Part shown: positions 1-9,583 of the stretch, in pieces
How positions within the stretch are numbered: position 1 is the first letter of the stretch
How the letters are laid out: every line of letters begins with the position of its first letter
Assembly: GCA_039105265.1 (NCBI GenBank)
Contig: JAPFFF010000001.1
Span: 1,364,001 to 1,428,000 of the forward strand
DNA length: 64,000 nucleotides
Reading direction: 5' to 3'
Source of the DNA: Tritrichomonas musculus
Taxonomy: Eukaryota; Parabasalia; Tritrichomonadida; Tritrichomonadidae
Notes under the pieces: generated by a model
The model's database searches: none
Told to the model about the DNA's origin: nothing
The model's input: the letters and a program-made list of their open reading frames with translations, nothing else
Position numbers and translations under genes: made by a program

Positions 1-84
1 TTCAACAATTATTTTAGATCAATGATACTTGAAAGTTATATAACAATTAAAACAAAAAGGAGTGTTTCTTTATATTAGAATTGC

Positions 85-492
85 ATAAGCCAAATTTCTT
101 TTTTTAAGAAAAAGAGAGAAATATTACATTGAAATTATAATTATAAAACAACATATATCAAAAGCAAGTAGAGATAAGTATGAAAATATTAGGAAAACAA
201 ATAACTCAATCAAAAGTTATTTTTTTTAAGTAAATTCAAGAGATAAATTGAAAAAGATTGAGGGTACTTAGCTCAGTGTTAGAGCGCTACATTTGTATTG
301 TAGAGGCCATGGGTCCGACTCCCATAGTGTCCATTTTTTTTTTTCTATTTTTTTAAAATTTATAAATGGAAGATATCAGACTAATTCATATCGGTGGACT
401 CTTAGCTCAAGCCCAGAAACAAGGAAAATATTTTGATCACATATATCAAGAAGAAGTATCTAAACTAGAATCCGAATTACGTCTCAAATATA
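85..492 (+). repeat. Segmental duplication, copy 1 (tRNA plus gene 5' end)
   Basis: This stretch is nearly identical to 3056-3465. The copy starts at ATAAGCC, contains a tRNA and the first about 43 codons of a coiled-coil gene, then diverges abruptly after position 492. The differences are scattered substitutions and small indels, so the duplication is fairly recent. A MITE lies immediately upstream of the other copy. Confidence 0.9.
262..333 (+). tRNA. tRNA-Thr(UGU)-like, copy 1
   Basis: A cloverleaf can be drawn by hand. The acceptor stem is GGGTACT/AGTGTCC with discriminator A333, the D stem GCTC/GAGC, the anticodon stem CTACA/TGTAG around loop TTTGTAT (anticodon TGT, Thr) and the T stem ATGGG/CCCAT. 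A T run from 334 serves as a pol III terminator. Oddities: the D loop is one base short and lacks the usual GG pair, and the T loop reads TCCGACT where TTC is expected. It lies 32 nt upstream of a coding start. Confidence 0.7.
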
Positions 493-506
493 CTATGATA
501 TATTAA
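366..506 (+). pseudogene. 5' fragment of coiled-coil gene (duplicate)
   Basis: A 46-codon open frame begins MEDIRLIHIGG. It matches the first 42 residues of the intact 267-aa protein encoded at 3339-4142 and then runs into unrelated sequence (TMIY, stop). The few differences from the intact copy inside the shared codons that I found (Ile, Ile and Ser codons) are all synonymous. The rest of the gene is missing, so this is a truncated duplicate; a tiny expressed peptide cannot be excluded. Confidence 0.8.
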
Positions 507-1070
507 TGCATGATTCTTATAATACATGTAAAAATATATTTGTATTATTAAATAAACAATATAAACAAAAAATACACAAAAAAACGAAATATATTTTCAC
601 TCTTTAACATCTAAATTGAGCCTTTGTATTTCTTAGAAGATAATTAATCAGTATTTTTACCTTTTATAAACTATAAAATTTATAAATTTTACTCTTATAC
701 TACTTTTTTGGGCGAGAAACATGGGTTGAACTTTTGAATAGGTAAAATTGAATGAATATAATTTGTAAAGTATATAATTTCTCACTTTTTTTCAGAAAAA
801 AGTTCAACCAACTTTTCTTCCACTATATAACATTTCATGCCAACTTTCTTTTATTCCCTTTCATGACCCTATAGATATTTTTTTATTATAAGATATATTT
901 TAGAATTAATAAATAATAGAGATATTATTTTAATAATAAAATAATTTATTTTTAATTTTTATTCAATTTTTTGACACTATACAAACAGTTGAATCCTCTA
1001 TTTATCCAAAAATTCTCAGATTTTAAGTTTTCTTTAAAAATTTGACAAAAATTTTATTTTTAATTTTTTG
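507..1070. other. AT-rich intergenic stretch with a 12-bp inverted repeat
   Basis: No coding signal. It holds a perfect 12-bp inverted pair, GGTTGAACTTTT at 724-735 and AAAAGTTCAACC at 798-809, which may be a small hairpin or a remnant of an inverted-repeat element. The remainder is low-complexity A/T. Confidence 0.5.
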
Positions 1071-2465
1071 ATGGATTTTGCTATAGAATTTAACGCAAAA
1101 GACATTATTGAAGCAAGAAAGATTACTAGCAAATCTGATGAATTTTTTGTTTTTAATAAAGGTACGAACAAAAAGCAATTACTTGATCTTCAACTTTCTT
1201 TTTTAATTTCAAAAAAAGTCCAAGATTTGATTAGATCTGATCAAACAACTATATCATATACTATTCCTGATGAAATTTGTACAGATGACTTTTTTGATTA
1301 TTTTTTAACATCAATTGAAACAAATGTTGTGCATGTTGAAAAAAATCAAATAAAAGATTTTGTTTCACTTGTTGAAGCATTAAAAGTAGAATGTATCAAT
1401 CCGAAAATTGATACAGCCATTATCTCACTTCTTTGTGAACAATTTAATTCAGAACCATTTTCAAATGACCAAGAAAGATACAACTTTTTATGCCATAATC
1501 TCGATAATATAGATATGAATACGTTAAAATCAATGCCCGAAACCTTTATCTACAGACTAATCTCAAATTCAATATTTCAAAATGACGATGATCGTGCCAA
1601 ATTTTTATTAAATAATCCAGAATTCTTCATTACAGAATTCATACAATATATCAACTTTGATAAACTTTCCAAACCAGTCTTGAACAAAGTTATATCAAAA
1701 TTAAATTTTGACCTTTCAGGCCTCGACCGTTTAATTTATGACAAATTAATTAAACGATATCAAACAGAGCTTTCAATAATAGACATCAATGTTCTTATCA
1801 TAATCATCGGTGAACACGCGATAGCGCCAACTTGCAAAAACATAGATTTCACATTCATTGATTATTTGAATGGGAACGATGAAAACCGAAACTACAGAAT
1901 TCATTACAAAACGATTCTGAACACAGAATTCAACACAAAAAGTGGTTATATGAATTTGTTTGATGTTGTGGTTATCGGTGGCTGTGATTCATACAGCGCA
2001 TTCAAGCCAGGCATTAAAAAGCAAGAAATCGATGAGTACCATAACAAAGGAGGAATCATCTTGCTGCTGCACGACGTTGTCTATGGCGAAATGGGTGAGA
2101 TACTGAAGCCTCTAGTTGGCTTGATGGGCTACACAAAGCAAATTAGTGAAGGCGGGGGTTCAAATGAAGTCCATTTGAAAGAGTCATGTGATAAAAAAGA
2201 TGTTTTATCTGTTCCATTTAAAATTGAGAGTCCAATCAAAGTTGCATTAACTCACAGAACACCTGAATATGCTGACCCTAATTATTACGTTCTCGTTGAT
2301 GAAAATAATCTTTATTATTACGTGGAAAACTTGGATGAGCATGTTGCTGACTGCATAATGGGCCATTCTCATGATATAAAGGAAAGTGAGCAAAAATTAT
2401 TCTACAATTTAATTTGCCATTTATACAATTTTTGTCATGGGCTTCAAGTAAAGACTAAAATTTAA
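1071..2465 (+). CDS. BTB-like N-terminus plus amidotransferase/ThuA-like fold protein
   Basis: A 464-residue protein starting at the first ATG; the frame also has a TTG one codon earlier, which is not a likely eukaryotic start. Residues about 20-110 resemble the BTB/POZ-like head seen on several trichomonad multigene proteins, with the pattern FFVFNKGT followed by helices. Residues about 250-460 alternate hydrophobic strands and helices (VLIIIIGEH, DVVVIGGCDSYSAF, GGIILLLHDVVYG), which suggests a class-I glutamine-amidotransferase or ThuA-like Rossmann fold. I see no clear catalytic triad. No signal peptide or membrane segment is visible, so it is probably cytosolic. Function unknown; the fold assignment is inference. 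Confidence 0.8.
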   Translation: MDFAIEFNAKDIIEARKITSKSDEFFVFNKGTNKKQLLDLQLSFLISKKVQDLIRSDQTTISYTIPDEICTDDFFDYFLTSIETNVVHVEKNQIKDFVSLVEALKVECINPKIDTAIISLLCEQFNSEPFSNDQERYNFLCHNLDNIDMNTLKSMPETFIYRLISNSIFQNDDDRAKFLLNNPEFFITEFIQYINFDKLSKPVLNKVISKLNFDLSGLDRLIYDKLIKRYQTELSIIDINVLIIIIGEHAIAPTCKNIDFTFIDYLNGNDENRNYRIHYKTILNTEFNTKSGYMNLFDVVVIGGCDSYSAFKPGIKKQEIDEYHNKGGIILLLHDVVYGEMGEILKPLVGLMGYTKQISEGGGSNEVHLKESCDKKDVLSVPFKIESPIKVALTHRTPEYADPNYYVLVDENNLYYYVENLDEHVADCIMGHSHDIKESEQKLFYNLICHLYNFCHGLQVKTKI

Positions 2466-2575
2466 TTAATATACAAAAAATCATTTCCTCAATTAATAAA
2501 CACTAATATTCCAAATGGTTATGATTTTTATTTTGTTATTTTAAAAAATAGCATGAAATAGGAAGTGAATAAGCC

Positions 2576-3053
2576 TAGACTTGTTATTCTCCGATTATCG
2601 AGATCGATAATTGATTGACTTTTTGATATCGATACATAAATATACACAGATTCTCGAGATCGATTTCAGAGATCGAGAATTTTTTTTCTCAGCTTTTGTA
2701 ATCAGAATTTTCAATTAAACTTTTTGATAAATATATGATCGTAATTCATTCTCAAATATTTCATAAAAAAGAATGTATTTTTTGATTTTAATCTTAAAAT
2801 AAACATCAATACATTCTATTATTTATTTTTAGATATAATAAAATCACAAATAACAAGTATAAAAAAAGATAAATCTGTTTGAGATCTCGAGATCTCGGTA
2901 ATTGATATCAAGTTTACAATTATTTTTATATCACATTTCAAATCTGATATCTTGATAATCGATAATCTCGATATCAGATTTGTAAACTGATAATCGAGTA
3001 TCAGATGTAAAAAAGTGACGTTTTTGATATCGATTCTCAAAATAACAAGTCTA
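2576..3053. mobile_element. hAT-like MITE, 478 bp, with 8-bp target duplication
   Basis: The ends are inverted copies beginning TAGACTTGTTATT (13 bp perfect, then imperfect similarity rich in ATCGAT). The element is flanked on both sides by the direct repeat AATAAGCC (2568-2575 and 3054-3061). An 8-bp target-site duplication with short inverted ends is the hAT pattern. The interior is non-coding and full of GATATC/TCGAGA palindromes. The insertion sits at the upstream boundary of the second copy of the tRNA cassette. Confidence 0.85.
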
Positions 3054-3055
3054 AA

Positions 3056-3465
3056 TAAGCCAAATTTCTTTCTTTTAAGAAAAAGAGAGAAACATTACAT
3101 TGAAATTATAATTATAAAACAACATATATCAAAAGCAAGTAGAGATAAGTATGAAAATATTAGGAAGACAAATAACTCAATCAAAAGTTAATATTTTTTT
3201 ATGTAAATTAAAGAGATAAATTGAAAAAGATTGAGGGTACTTAGCTCAGTGTTAGAGGGCTACATTTGAATTGTAGAGGCCATGGGTCCGACTCCCATAG
3301 TGTCCATTTTTTTTTTTCTATTTTTTTAAAATTTATAAATGGAAGATATAAGACTAATTCATATAGGTGGACTCTTAGCTCAAGCCCAGAAACAAGGAAA
3401 ATATTTTGATCACATATATCAAGAAGAAGTATCTAAACTAGAATCAGAATTACGTCTCAAATATA
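3056..3465 (+). repeat. Segmental duplication, copy 2
   Basis: Counterpart of 85-492. This copy is continuous with the intact coiled-coil gene, so it is the more complete of the two. Confidence 0.9.
3235..3306 (+). tRNA. tRNA copy 2 with altered anticodon (TGA)
   Basis: Same backbone as the tRNA at 262-333, but the anticodon loop reads TTTGAAT, changing the anticodon from TGT to TGA (Ser UCA). The D stem is damaged (GCTC against GAGG). The variable loop is only 5 nt, unlike a true tRNA-Ser. Most likely a decaying duplicate; if charged as Thr by backbone identity it would misread Ser codons. T-run terminator follows. Confidence 0.6.
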
Positions 3466-4142
3466 GAACCAAATTAGTCAAGGAAAAGCTAACTGAGCAA
3501 GAAGCCCAAAATTCTCTTTATAATGAATACCGAGATAAATTATATCATCTAAAAAATGATTATTTCGTACGAAGAAGGAAATTGGAACATTCAAAATCTG
3601 AAGAATTTTTTAAGAATAGAAATCTAGAACGAGAAAAGCAGCAAAAACAGTTTCGTAATTCCCGAAATTCGTTGTACGAACAAAAAGAAAAAATGCGCCA
3701 AGTATTAGAGGAGCAATATATGAGATGCAAAGATATTTTAAGAAATTTTGAACGGCGTTACTCGGATGATTATTGGCTCAAAAACGATCCATTAAAAGTT
3801 TCTATATCCAAGAAAGAAGTTCAAAATCTAGAAGAACCGATTAAATCACGAGCATTGTTTATAATAGAAAATGCTGAAGATCAAATGAAAAGAAAAGCTT
3901 GCCTAATGAAAAGTGGCCAAATGTATGAATCTTACATAAATCAAAAATGCAACAATTACAATAAAATTAAAAAGCAAATGGAAGAAAGTCTTCAAAGAAC
4001 TTATAAACTTCAGGAACAAAAGAAACAGTTAATAAGATGTCAAGCACTTGATGATAAGCAAGCGTTGAGAGCTAATTTAGCACGTAATAGACAAAAAGAA
4101 AACGAAAGAATTTCAAAAAAAATCAATTTTTTTTTAATATAG
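3339..4142 (+). CDS. Coiled-coil protein
   Basis: A 267-residue, highly charged, almost entirely helical protein, rich in K, E, Q and R, beginning MEDIRLIHIGGLLAQ. Long heptad-like stretches run through residues about 20-130 and 170-260, so an elongated coiled coil, for example cytoskeletal or filament-associated, is likely. There is no enzymatic motif, signal peptide or membrane segment. The start codon is 32 nt downstream of a tRNA on the same strand. A truncated copy of its first 42 codons lies at 366-506. I do not recognise the family. Confidence 0.8.
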   Translation: MEDIRLIHIGGLLAQAQKQGKYFDHIYQEEVSKLESELRLKYRTKLVKEKLTEQEAQNSLYNEYRDKLYHLKNDYFVRRRKLEHSKSEEFFKNRNLEREKQQKQFRNSRNSLYEQKEKMRQVLEEQYMRCKDILRNFERRYSDDYWLKNDPLKVSISKKEVQNLEEPIKSRALFIIENAEDQMKRKACLMKSGQMYESYINQKCNNYNKIKKQMEESLQRTYKLQEQKKQLIRCQALDDKQALRANLARNRQKENERISKKINFFLI

Positions 4143-4487
4143 TTTTAATTTTTTACGTTTTTTTAATTGTGTTTTATATAATAGGCGTTTTAATAGAGTT
4201 TTTTTTTAATGTAATTTTATATCTAGTTCTAATTTTTTTTTTATAAATAGAGTTCCAATAAATTATTTGGTTTAATCATGTTCAAATCAAACTTTTTCAA
4301 ATAAAATTTCAATGCTTTTTTTTTTTTTGTTTATAAAATTTTAAACATCAAAATTTTTTTTTGAATAAAGTTTTTTTATAAATTTTTTTTTAATGAGATT
4401 TCATTTTTTTATTATTTTAATTATATTCCATCTCATTATCGTCCTTATTCATCACCACCACCTGAGCAAGTATCTAAGCAAGAAGAA
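4143..4487. other. T-rich low-complexity spacer
   Basis: Homopolymeric T and A runs with no coding signal until about 4425. From there the frame of the next gene is open and shows coding-like proline, serine and tyrosine codons (PSHYRPYSSPPPEQ) without an ATG. Confidence 0.5.
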
Positions 4488-4760
4488 ATGATTCGATTAA
4501 AAGAAGAAGAAATATCGGCACTCAAAGGTTCACTTGAAGCAGTTCGTCAAAAAGAGGCAATTCAGAGACAGATGGTTGAAACAATTGAAAAGGATTCAAA
4601 AATTGAATATCAGAATTTAATGAACCAATTTCTTGAACAGAAAAAAAAAATGGAATCTTTGAGAATTGAAAATCAGAAGCTCAAGGAGGCCCTGGCTGCA
4701 ACAAGTGGAAGCACTCAAATAAAAGAGCAAGACTCAAATGACGAACTTGAAAATGATTAG
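4488..4760 (+). CDS. Short coiled-coil protein or 3' gene fragment
   Basis: Ninety codons from an ATG, encoding a charged coiled coil (EEEISALKGSLEAVRQKEA and following) with an acidic tail. The same frame stays coding-like for about 20 codons upstream of the ATG (Pro/Ser/Tyr-rich, ending QVSKQEE), and the sequence before that is T-rich filler. The simplest reading is the surviving 3' end of a longer coiled-coil gene, with ATG4488 only the first Met left. Expression from this ATG is possible. Confidence 0.45.
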   Translation: MIRLKEEEISALKGSLEAVRQKEAIQRQMVETIEKDSKIEYQNLMNQFLEQKKKMESLRIENQKLKEALAATSGSTQIKEQDSNDELEND

Positions 4761-5221
4761 TTAAATAAAAAAAGAATATTTTTAATTTTTAAACAAAATT
4801 ATTTTTTTATTATTATTATTAAATGCACTTTTTTTTGTTTCATTTTGATTTTACCTGTTTGGTTTGGAGTCACACTTTTTCAATGTATTGAGTTTGAGAA
4901 ACTAATCTTTGACTTTTTCATCTTTCGTATCTCATCTTCTTTGACTAGTTATCTTTGATTTCTAATCTTTGATTTCTAATCTTTGACTAGACACCTACTT
5001 TTTTTGCTATATGATACGGGTGCTTTATTTTGAATGATCTCATTGAAATATCTCAAATATTTTCCTCTCAAAAAGTGGATGATTTTCAATACTTTTCTTA
5101 TCAAAAAGTTCCTATCAGAAAAAGTGGTGTATTAGCAAACCATTCCCCTTCAAATTATTAAAAGGGAAAATTTTATTCTTTGTTATTTTTATTATTATTA
5201 TAACAAAATAATGATATAACA
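4761..5221. other. Intergenic, short CTAATCTTTGA-type repeats
   Basis: No gene is seen. About 4900-4990 contains several copies of ATCTTTGA(T/C)T-like words in tandem. The rest is A/T-rich. Confidence 0.4.
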
Positions 5222-5670
5222 ATAAAGGACCATCTCCGTTGAGTGTGTCTTTAATCAGTGACGGATGGCAGCCATTAAACGCGTTTGGTGCGATATATGT
5301 AACAGAAGGCGGAAATTCCAATAAGGATTATTTGGCGAGTTGTGTTAGAGTATTCGATTGGTGCTTGGGATAGTCTTACTAGTTCCAACATTTCAGCTAG
5401 TGAGTTATTTTGGGCCAATTCCATGATGATGGTAACGTTTGGTTCATTATGGAAATCAACAAGAGAAAAACCATAAATTTTGATAAGCGTTGGGTTATTA
5501 ATAGTCATCATTATTCTTATCTCACGATCAATCATTTTTTTGGATTCTTCATTACTGATATCATATGAAATTAAAACTTTTGCTGCATACTTTTGTTTTG
5601 TTTGAATTTGTTCAACTGAATATACAATACGATAGCCACCTACTATTAGGAAAGTTAAAATTGTGAAAAC
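5222..5670 (-). pseudogene. Chimeric remnant: kinase N-lobe joined to a BspA-LRR piece
   Basis: Read on the minus strand, 5670-5330 encodes a kinase N-lobe without a start. It has a glycine-loop-like VGGYRIVYSVEQ, an invariant-lysine segment YAAKVL, and helix C and hinge up to RQIILIGIS. At that point the frame leaves the kinase, and an overlapping frame (5325-5238) reads FPPSVTYIAPNAFNGC, a typical BspA-like LRR fragment. The whole catalytic lobe is absent. The junction lies in GGAATTTCCGCC, shared by both reading frames, which suggests recombination or deletion between a kinase and an LRR gene, or within a kinase-LRR gene. Confidence 0.7.
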
Positions 5671-5794
5671 TCATTCAATATTTCTATGAGCTTATTCAAA
5701 AAATACTTTCTTAATTGTGGAAGCACTTTATTTTTATTTTTTTAAAAATAGCATTTATTAAAGTTTATTTTTTTTCCCATCAAAATTATTAAGA

Positions 5795-8700
5795 TCACTC
5801 CTCTTGGATATTTAAGATACATCTTCCACTTATATAATCATCAAATAAATCAATGTAACGTTCATGATCTAAGAACACAGGGTCACCTTTGTTAAATCCC
5901 ACATTTTCTTCTCCTTTTCTATTTCTATAAATCGATTTACGTTTAATGAAGAAATTCGAAATCCAGAATTTAACTCCGTTTACATCTTGTCCATCAACCA
6001 TTAAAATAGGCTGGTAAGTCAATTCCCTTGGAATGCGGTTATCTCTATTCATTAAATTCATGGTTATGATGTCACCTGTTGCCAAACAAATCAACTTTTG
6101 TTCTCCGGTTTTGAATTCAAATTTAATATTGAAAGGATCGTTTATAATTTGAAGGAAGTTTTCTGGTAAATCAATTCCTCTGAACACAGGAAGCTTTTCT
6201 TCATTAATATCAAAATCAATTTTAATCTTTTCATCAAAATCATCAGTGTCATAAATTGATTGATAAAATTGATATTTGGTGTATTTTGTTGGCTCAATGA
6301 AATTCTCAGGAATTTTGTACATTTTGATGAGATTTCTGAAAGAAAAATGCTCATCAATGTCGATTATAGTTTCAAGATTCTTGCTAATATAGAAGAGTCG
6401 AACTAATTCAATTCTTTTCAAAAATTCATAATCAATGATGTAATTGAATCTTTCGACGTATTTCACAAAGAATGATTCAGTGAAAGTGGATGGAGAAGAA
6501 TCATTATTGAATATGAAATCATGCAAGAAAATACCGAGTTTAGATTTCCTGTTTTTAAAGATGGCTGGATCAATTGTTTGTGATATTTTATGAACAAGAA
6601 TAAACAAGTTTCTATACAAGAGAAAAGTAATTTCATCTTGAATGATTTCTGGTTTTAACCGACTTCGATAATCCAGAATAATTATCATTGTTTTCAGTAG
6701 TTTTACCCATTTTTTAGCATCGCCAAAAAAGTTGCCAAAATTATTAATGTTAAATTGAAAAATATCATGGTTTTCAGCTGCAACAAAATTAGGTATGAAA
6801 AAGTTGAAATGAGAATTGCAATAAGGACAAACAGTGCTAGAAGTATCAGTACAAATGTGACCACATGTTGATGCAATCAAGTTTTTTTTTAAATGTGTTC
6901 TCTTTTTCACAAATGATGATAAAAGTTTGTTTTCATTGTTTTCTGATTCATGTTCATCATCATTATCTTTTTTAACAGTGAAATTAAAATGATATTGAGT
7001 CTCAAGAAAATCAGGAATCGATGAAAACAACATACAAACGAAAATAAACGTTTTATCATTTGGTTTTATTTTCATTTCAGTTATCAAATTTGTTACAGTT
7101 GAATAATTAAAATTCAACGCATTTTCTTTATATTTTGAAACGATTTTATTCTTTATTGCTTTTATGTTGGATTTTAGTTTCTTCAGGTGCTTCATTTCTT
7201 TTTTGCTTCTTTTATGAATGGTTCGATGTAATGCATTCAAACCAATCGATCCTGAATTTTCAACCAAATCAATCAATGAAAGATAACTTCCACCTCGTTT
7301 GTAATTGATTTTTACATCACAAAATTCAATGAAATTCGATGGAATTTGATTCACAATGTCATCAATTGTTTCTGCATTTATTTGAAGATCAACTTTTGAA
7401 TCATTTTTCGGCTGTTCATTATTGTACAAAAGAATGAAAAGATTCAATGCATAATGATACAAAATTGGCTCTTTTGAATCATACATAATATCGTACAATA
7501 CAGCATACAAATAAGTAGATTTCATAAGCGATCTCAAATCGATTATTTCACTATCATCAAAATCAGGAAATGGCAACAAAATCGTGTTATTCTTTTTGTT
7601 CGATTTAGCAGACATTTCATCCAAAATTTGAGGAAGTATTACCTTTAACAAAAATCGAGGTGAAATGAAAGGTATTATAATATGCCAACTGCTTTCAAAT
7701 TTGACTTCGTTATACCACTTAATTGCTCTGTTTAATTGAGTAGGACCAGAATAATATTTCATATTTTCTATGCCTCTTTCTGGCTGGCTTTTCAAAATTG
7801 TCATAAAAATGAGTTGAATAATTCTTTTTTTCTTTCCCAGAAATTTTGGATCTTCAAAAATCAAATGTGAAACAACAATGATGAAATAAAACATTCTTTC
7901 TGCCTTTGTTTGTGAATTTTGAGGATCAAAAACACCAAATTTCGATTCAATTAATCTTAAAAATTGATTTTTATCTTCAGAAAAAGAAAACATGAATTGA
8001 ATCATAGACAATAGAAAAGGTAAATCAATATGAACGTAAAAAGACAGATCATATTGATCAACTGCTTTTGAAAAGCTTTTTGGATATCCTTTGTCCTTTA
8101 ATAAATCGAAATCAGAAAGCATCGTAAATGAAAGAAAATTAATTGGAATTAAGGAAGCTCTGAAATAAATTAATTCATAAACATTCTTAAACTTATCAAA
8201 TCCTTCTTCTTTATTTTTAATTTTTTCATCAAAAGAAGCAAAAAGCTCGTCTTTTCGAATGATTCTATCGAATTCGTCTTTTGGATTTTTTGCGTTTTTC
8301 AACGTTGAAACAGCCAATTTATGAAGCAAGAAAATAAATGAAGGATGATCGATGTCATCGCTAGTAAACAAAAAGTGGACAAATATTTCAATTATTTCAG
8401 GTATGTATTCAATTTTTTTTGCCAGAATGAAAGGAAGCCATTTAAACTCAACAATGAAATCGTAAAATAATCTATAATCATAGTATGATGAATCATCTTC
8501 AAAATCATTGATTTTTTGAATTGGTTGAATATATCCTTCAATTTGCTGAAATGACGATGCGACATTAATGAACAACTGTCGATTTTCTTCTTTCATTCCA
8601 TGTTTCATAAAGTATTCAATAATATTTATGACATACCAAAAATTATTCAATATATCCGAGCCATTTTTACCCTCAAAAAGTGACGGATTTGACTTTATGA

Positions 8701-9583
8701 AATCAAATGCAATAGGAGTTATTTCATTATAGTAAGTGTGGTAATTGATACCGTTTTCGCCTTTGATAAGTTGAGGAAAAACGAAAAAAATTGATGATAA
8801 AAGAGTTGACGGCCCAATGATCGGATCTTCTTTGGAAATATCACGCTGAACATGACAATTCTCGAGTATTTTTTCATAAAGATATCGACATGATGGAAAA
8901 ATGGACTTTGCAAATTGTATTGAAAAAGCTTCATCATTGGCATAAGCAGATATAAAAGATTCTATCTTTGCAGACTCATTTGATGAAAAATTGAAACAAT
9001 TCTTTACAATTGTTTCTAAGAAAATTTCATCACCAAACGATAAAGATGCCAGTCTACGAACTCCATCACCCATCTCTGATAATTGAATAATAAATTCAAA
9101 AAGTTCATTGAAAAAGTGGAAAGATTTCGTCTCAATTTCTTCTATAATGAACTTTTTCAATACTTCGAAAATTGAAGTTAAATGTAATGATAGTTCTTTT
9201 GGTAAGTGCTCTTCAGGATGACCACATTGCCCATGATGTTTCTTACAGAATCCTTTCTTGTCCCACGCTTCTGAATTGCCGCAATCGCAGTTCCCATTTG
9301 TGCTATAAGATATATATACTTGATGGTTCTCTTGAATATGATTCCCATCAAGAAGACATTGAATGCAGATGCATGAGTTGTCAAATAATCTGCAGTTTTT
9401 GCAATTGGCAATTAAAATTTTTGATGTCCAATTTGCACTGCAAGATAATTTCGGCTGGCATCTTTCCAAAAAGTCTGTAAACTGATCAAATGACTCATAA
9501 TTTTGGGCCATTAATGAATTTAAAAAAGGTTTTATTTCAGTTGGCGATGCAGATTTTAAAAATAGAAGAATTTGTTCTTCCAT
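5795..9583 (-). CDS. UBR-box N-recognin-type E3 ubiquitin ligase
   Basis: A 1262-residue protein. Residues about 48-121 form a UBR box zinc finger: spaced Cys/His in NCKNCRLFDNSCICIQC, then NCDCGNSEAWDKKGFCKKH. This is the domain that binds destabilising N-terminal residues in Ubr1-type ligases. Residues about 905-925 contain CGHICTDTSSTVCPYC, the second half of a RING-like zinc site; I do not see the first CxxC pair. The C-terminal about 250 residues match the helical cap region typical of the family (DNRIPRELTYQPILMV, GDPVFLDHERY). It is shorter than animal or yeast Ubr1. Predicted role: N-degron recognition and substrate ubiquitination in the cytosol. The ligase call is firm for the UBR box and less so for RING activity. 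Confidence 0.9.
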   Translation of the reverse strand: MEEQILLFLKSASPTEIKPFLNSLMAQNYESFDQFTDFLERCQPKLSCSANWTSKILIANCKNCRLFDNSCICIQCLLDGNHIQENHQVYISYSTNGNCDCGNSEAWDKKGFCKKHHGQCGHPEEHLPKELSLHLTSIFEVLKKFIIEEIETKSFHFFNELFEFIIQLSEMGDGVRRLASLSFGDEIFLETIVKNCFNFSSNESAKIESFISAYANDEAFSIQFAKSIFPSCRYLYEKILENCHVQRDISKEDPIIGPSTLLSSIFFVFPQLIKGENGINYHTYYNEITPIAFDFIKSNPSLFEGKNGSDILNNFWYVINIIEYFMKHGMKEENRQLFINVASSFQQIEGYIQPIQKINDFEDDSSYYDYRLFYDFIVEFKWLPFILAKKIEYIPEIIEIFVHFLFTSDDIDHPSFIFLLHKLAVSTLKNAKNPKDEFDRIIRKDELFASFDEKIKNKEEGFDKFKNVYELIYFRASLIPINFLSFTMLSDFDLLKDKGYPKSFSKAVDQYDLSFYVHIDLPFLLSMIQFMFSFSEDKNQFLRLIESKFGVFDPQNSQTKAERMFYFIIVVSHLIFEDPKFLGKKKRIIQLIFMTILKSQPERGIENMKYYSGPTQLNRAIKWYNEVKFESSWHIIIPFISPRFLLKVILPQILDEMSAKSNKKNNTILLPFPDFDDSEIIDLRSLMKSTYLYAVLYDIMYDSKEPILYHYALNLFILLYNNEQPKNDSKVDLQINAETIDDIVNQIPSNFIEFCDVKINYKRGGSYLSLIDLVENSGSIGLNALHRTIHKRSKKEMKHLKKLKSNIKAIKNKIVSKYKENALNFNYSTVTNLITEMKIKPNDKTFIFVCMLFSSIPDFLETQYHFNFTVKKDNDDEHESENNENKLLSSFVKKRTHLKKNLIASTCGHICTDTSSTVCPYCNSHFNFFIPNFVAAENHDIFQFNINNFGNFFGDAKKWVKLLKTMIIILDYRSRLKPEIIQDEITFLLYRNLFILVHKISQTIDPAIFKNRKSKLGIFLHDFIFNNDSSPSTFTESFFVKYVERFNYIIDYEFLKRIELVRLFYISKNLETIIDIDEHFSFRNLIKMYKIPENFIEPTKYTKYQFYQSIYDTDDFDEKIKIDFDINEEKLPVFRGIDLPENFLQIINDPFNIKFEFKTGEQKLICLATGDIITMNLMNRDNRIPRELTYQPILMVDGQDVNGVKFWISNFFIKRKSIYRNRKGEENVGFNKGDPVFLDHERYIDLFDDYISGRCILNIQEE

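Noticed and set aside
2819-3040. 73-codon minus-strand open frame
   Set aside because: Lies wholly inside the MITE and translates its palindromic interior.
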